From: Providencia stuartii
GTDB taxonomy: Bacteria > Pseudomonadota > Gammaproteobacteria > Enterobacterales > Enterobacteriaceae
Length of the DNA stretch: 64,000 nucleotides
Direction: 5' to 3'
NCBI GenBank assembly: GCA_900455155.1
Contig: UGUC01000001.1
Span: forward strand, 124,001-188,000
In this document: positions 61,271 through 64,000 of the stretch, piece by piece
How positions within the stretch are numbered: the first letter of the stretch is position 1
Layout of the letters: each line of letters starts with the position of its first letter
Made by a program: the position numbers and the translations under genes
The notes under the pieces: model-generated
What the model saw: only the letters and a program-made list of their open reading frames with translations
Told to the model about the DNA's origin: nothing
Databases searched by the model: none

Positions 61271-62375
61271 AATGGCACTCTTTCCAGTCAGATTAGGTTA
61301 AAATATTCACAGAGCATCAAATCTATTTTCTCTGTAATACATCATCATTATTAAACCAATTTACGCACTTTAAACTTAGTGTAACGAATTAAATTTGCGG
61401 TTCCTACCGAGGAAAACAAATAGCTATTAAGAACAGAACAATCCTCCACTAATATCAAAAGAAGAATCTAGATACAGCATAAATTAAATATTCATTGTGC
61501 GCTGAAATATCAAAAAACAATAATATTAACAATTATTTAATAACCAGTCATAATAAGAGTATTTAATAAATAATATCGATAATGATAAGTAATTTGTTGA
61601 TTATCCTAGAGGAGTAAAAATAAGATAAATAATTGTATTGGTTAAGGTGCCAGAATATTTAAATTGGTGATTGAAGTGCAAGAAGCTGGCATCAAAATAG
61701 AAATATTCACGAAATTCAAACCAGAAATAAGACTCAAAAATAGCTATCGATACATAACTCAAATTCCATACCCTCCATCGGATAAATGGTATGGTTTACC
61801 AATAGGCCAAACGCGATATTTTTGCGCGCTGCTGCATAACTCCCCCTCTTGTAAAAAATTTAAGATAAGCATCATATTATTAAGCATTAAACACATCGCA
61901 ATTTTTTATTAAAAAACAACACACTAAGTATAAAAACCAATTAAGTATTTTTGGCAAGGTTAAAAAATTAATAAAGCCACTAAAATCAGCATAAATAACC
62001 GAAATTTTACATTTAATCGATATTATTGTATTATTGATGACCTGTTTAAGTCACATAAAGGTTCTCATTTTGCTTTTTTTACAAAATGCACAACAACAAA
62101 CTAGCTCACAACACTTCTCTATTCCCTGCTCTTCTCTGCGCAATTGTTAGCGGTGATTTTCCCCAAGTCGTCTTAGCAAATTCGATATGAAACACTCGTC
62201 ATATTGATGATCTTTGCCAGTGATAAATAAAATATTGATGCATTCTACAGATAACGACTATTCTAATATAACGATCTCTGTTTTTATCTGGCGCGAGCAA
62301 GATATAGAGATATGGACCACACAGATCATGAATGCAATTCATTACGTTTCGAAATTCAGATAAAAGGATGGTTCC
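61271..62375. other. 1.1-kb AT-rich gap between poxB and proP
   Basis: No gene I can support. It must hold the poxB and proP promoters. Composition is very AT-rich from 61380 to 62050. A chance-looking ORF (61664-61912, no family resemblance, no ribosome site) lies inside. A Fur-like stretch GATAATGATAAGTAATTTG (61577-61595) matches only about two thirds of the consensus. The length is large for a promoter region, so an unrecognised small RNA or a gene remnant could be present. Confidence 0.5.
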
Positions 62376-63878
62376 ATGAAGTTCAAAAAGAAAAAAGAAA
62401 AGCCTTTAAATATTAATGATATTACTATCATTGATGATGGAAAATTAAAAAAAGCCATCACTGCGGCGTCGCTGGGTAATGCGATGGAGTGGTTTGACTT
62501 TGGGGTATACGGTTTCTTAGCCTATGTACTCGGTCAAGTTTTCTTCCCTGGCGCATCACCGAGCGTACAGATGATCGCCGCTCTAGCCACTTTCTCTGTT
62601 CCTTTCTTAGTTCGACCGCTCGGCGGTGTCGTCTTCGGTATCCTAGGGGATAAGTATGGCCGACAAAAAGTCTTAGCCGTCACCATTATCATTATGTCGA
62701 TCAGTACCTTCAGTATCGGTTTGATCCCTTCATATGAGACTATTGGTATCTGGGCGCCTATCCTACTATTGTTAGCAAAACTCGCCCAAGGCTTCTCCGT
62801 GGGTGGAGAGTATTCAGGTGCAGCTATCTTTGTTGCCGAATACTCACCTGACCGTAAACGTGGTTTTATGGGAAGTTGGTTAGACTTTGGCTCTATCGCA
62901 GGTTTCGTGCTAGGTGCTGGTGTTGTGGTACTCATTTCAAGTATTGTTGGTGAAGAAAACTTCCACGAATGGGGCTGGAGGATCCCTTTCTTCCTTGCAC
63001 TGCCTTTAGGTATCATTGGCCTGTATTTACGCCATGCACTTGAAGAGACCCCAGCATTCCAACAACACATTGAAACGCTCGAAAAACAAGATAAAGCCAA
63101 TATTCAAAATCCACCGAAAGTCTCTTTCCGTGAAGTCGTTTCTAAATATTGGAAAAGTTTGATGATCTGCGTTGGTTTAGTTATCGCAACAAACGTGACT
63201 TACTACATGTTGCTGACTTATATGCCAAGTTACCTGTCGCATAACCTAAACTATTCTGCTGACCATGGTGTGCTGATCATCATTGCCATTATGATTGGTA
63301 TGCTCTTTGTCCAACCAATTATTGGTTTAACCAGCGATAAGATTGGTCGCCGCCCATTCGTTATTGCGGGGAGTTTAGGTCTGATAGTGTTAGCCTATCC
63401 AGCCTTTATGCTCATTGATAGCGGCTCTGTTGGCTTGATTTTTGTTGGTTTGCTTATTTTAGCTGTGCTACTGAACTGTTTTACAGGGGTGATGGCATCA
63501 ATTTTACCGGCTATTTTCCCAACGCACATTCGTTATAGCGCCCTCGCAATCGCCTTTAATATTTCAGTTTTGATTGCCGGTGCCACACCGACAGTAGCAG
63601 CATGGTTAGTTGAATCAACCAATAATCTGTATATGCCCGCCTTTTATTTAATGGTTATCGCCTTAATTGGCCTCTATACTGGTATTACTATGCCAGAGAC
63701 CGCAAACAAACCATTAAGAGGGGCAACGCCTGCGGCATCTGATAGAGCAGAGGCGAAAGAGATCTTAAGCGAGCACTATGACAATATTGAACAGAAAGTT
63801 GAAGATATTGAACAACAGATCGCTGAGCTAGAGAAAAAGCGTCAGTCATTAATTAATCAGCACCCTAAATTGGATTAA
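62376..63878 (+). CDS. proP: Osmoprotectant/H+ symporter ProP
   Basis: A 500-residue MFS carrier for proline, glycine betaine and related osmolytes. Twelve membrane segments; MFS motif GDKYGRQKVLA after TM2 and SDKIGRRPF after TM8; the family stretch AASLGNAMEWFDFGVYGFLAY at the start. The C-terminal soluble tail ends in a heptad-like coiled coil (NIEQKVEDIEQQIAELEKKRQSLINQ), which sets the osmotic activation threshold in E. coli ProP. GGATGG precedes the ATG. Confidence 0.95.
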   Translation: MKFKKKKEKPLNINDITIIDDGKLKKAITAASLGNAMEWFDFGVYGFLAYVLGQVFFPGASPSVQMIAALATFSVPFLVRPLGGVVFGILGDKYGRQKVLAVTIIIMSISTFSIGLIPSYETIGIWAPILLLLAKLAQGFSVGGEYSGAAIFVAEYSPDRKRGFMGSWLDFGSIAGFVLGAGVVVLISSIVGEENFHEWGWRIPFFLALPLGIIGLYLRHALEETPAFQQHIETLEKQDKANIQNPPKVSFREVVSKYWKSLMICVGLVIATNVTYYMLLTYMPSYLSHNLNYSADHGVLIIIAIMIGMLFVQPIIGLTSDKIGRRPFVIAGSLGLIVLAYPAFMLIDSGSVGLIFVGLLILAVLLNCFTGVMASILPAIFPTHIRYSALAIAFNISVLIAGATPTVAAWLVESTNNLYMPAFYLMVIALIGLYTGITMPETANKPLRGATPAASDRAEAKEILSEHYDNIEQKVEDIEQQIAELEKKRQSLINQHPKLD

Positions 63879-63905
63879 ACCTGATGTAAGGCAAAGGAGC
63901 AGAAG

Positions 63906-64000
63906 ATGGCGAAAAAACAGGCTTGTCACCTAGTCTGGTTTCGTAATGACCTTCGTGTCACCGATAATAAAGCGCTGTCATCTGCTTGTGCTGATCCTGA
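63906..64000 (+). CDS. phrB: Deoxyribodipyrimidine photolyase, N-terminal fragment
   Basis: Only the first 31 codons are inside the window: MAKKQACHLVWFRNDLRVTDNKALSSAC. The HLVWFRNDLRVTDN stretch is the start of the antenna-chromophore domain of CPD photolyases, which repair UV dimers with blue light and FADH. AAAGGAG ends 8 bases before the ATG. It is 27 bases after proP with no terminator, so read-through is possible. Confidence 0.9.
   Translation, partial: MAKKQACHLVWFRNDLRVTDNKALSSACADP

Noticed and set aside
61577..61595. Fur box upstream of proP
   Set aside because: About two thirds of the consensus in very AT-rich DNA, which is near what chance would give.
61664..61912. 82-residue ORF between poxB and proP
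   Set aside because: No ribosome site, no family resemblance, and it lies in AT-rich DNA where open frames are less expected to be meaningful; the residue composition looks random.

Overview
This window is a 64 kb piece of an enterobacterial chromosome, most likely Providencia or a close relative in the Morganellaceae. That assignment is inferred from protein similarity recalled from E. coli and from gene order; I could not run a search. The content is mostly conserved housekeeping blocks familiar from E. coli: spoT-trmH-recG, gltS/xanP/yicH, yiiD-dtd-yihX, typA/glnA-glnL-glnG/hemN-yihI, pstSCAB-phoU, envZ-ompR/greB/tex, feoABC, bioH/gntX-nfuA, glpEGR-glpD, poxB and proP-phrB. I see no rRNA, tRNA, insertion sequence, integrase or CRISPR array.

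Layout. 1-8.3 kb: end of spoT, trmH, recG, an FMN reductase, gltS, the PurR-boxed xanthine permease xanP and the AsmA-family yicH. 8.3-10.4 kb: yiiD, dtd, yihX. 10.5-16.1 kb: the p-aminobenzoyl-glutamate block abgR/abgABT. 16.6-24 kb: typA, a YqjI-like metal-type PadR regulator with three palindromic operators, then glnA-glnL-glnG with textbook NtrC and sigma-54 sites. 24-28.4 kb: ampR/ampC inserted between glnG and hemN-yihI. 28.5-32.6 kb: adenine permease adeP and an amino-acid ABC importer with no ATPase gene. 32.8-37.5 kb: the pst-phoU phosphate operon with a Pho box. 37.9-38.9 kb: an unrecognised proline-rich protein with three 63-residue tandem repeats. 39-44.3 kb: envZ-ompR, greB, tex. 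44.5-47.5 kb: feoABC under FNR and Fur sites. 47.6-48.9 kb: a second unrecognised protein with a proline-rich, PPxY-bearing tail. 49-55 kb: bioH, gntX, nfuA, glpE, glpG, glpR, glpD. 55.1-59.5 kb: an ABC-F ATPase behind a structured leader with a possible leader peptide, two DUF2569 membrane proteins, a DUF488 protein and an AlkA-type glycosylase. 59.5-64 kb: poxB, a 1.1 kb AT-rich gap, proP and the start of phrB.

A striking property is damage to reading frames. I count 28 single-base indels in 16 genes. Nearly all are one extra base in a short mononucleotide run, and 15 fall between 32.4 and 38.6 kb. Removing the extra base restores the expected protein each time, and for one site the identical neighbouring repeats show the uncorrupted length. 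I therefore read them mainly as sequencing or assembly errors and annotate the restored genes, marked as frame-broken.

The least explained parts, and my candidates for something new, are the tandem-repeat proline-rich protein (37.9-38.9 kb), the PPxY protein with an FDPN motif between feoC and bioH (47.6-48.9 kb), and the ABC-F leader (55.16-55.28 kb). The first two look like secreted or host-facing proteins lodged singly between core genes; that role is inference only.
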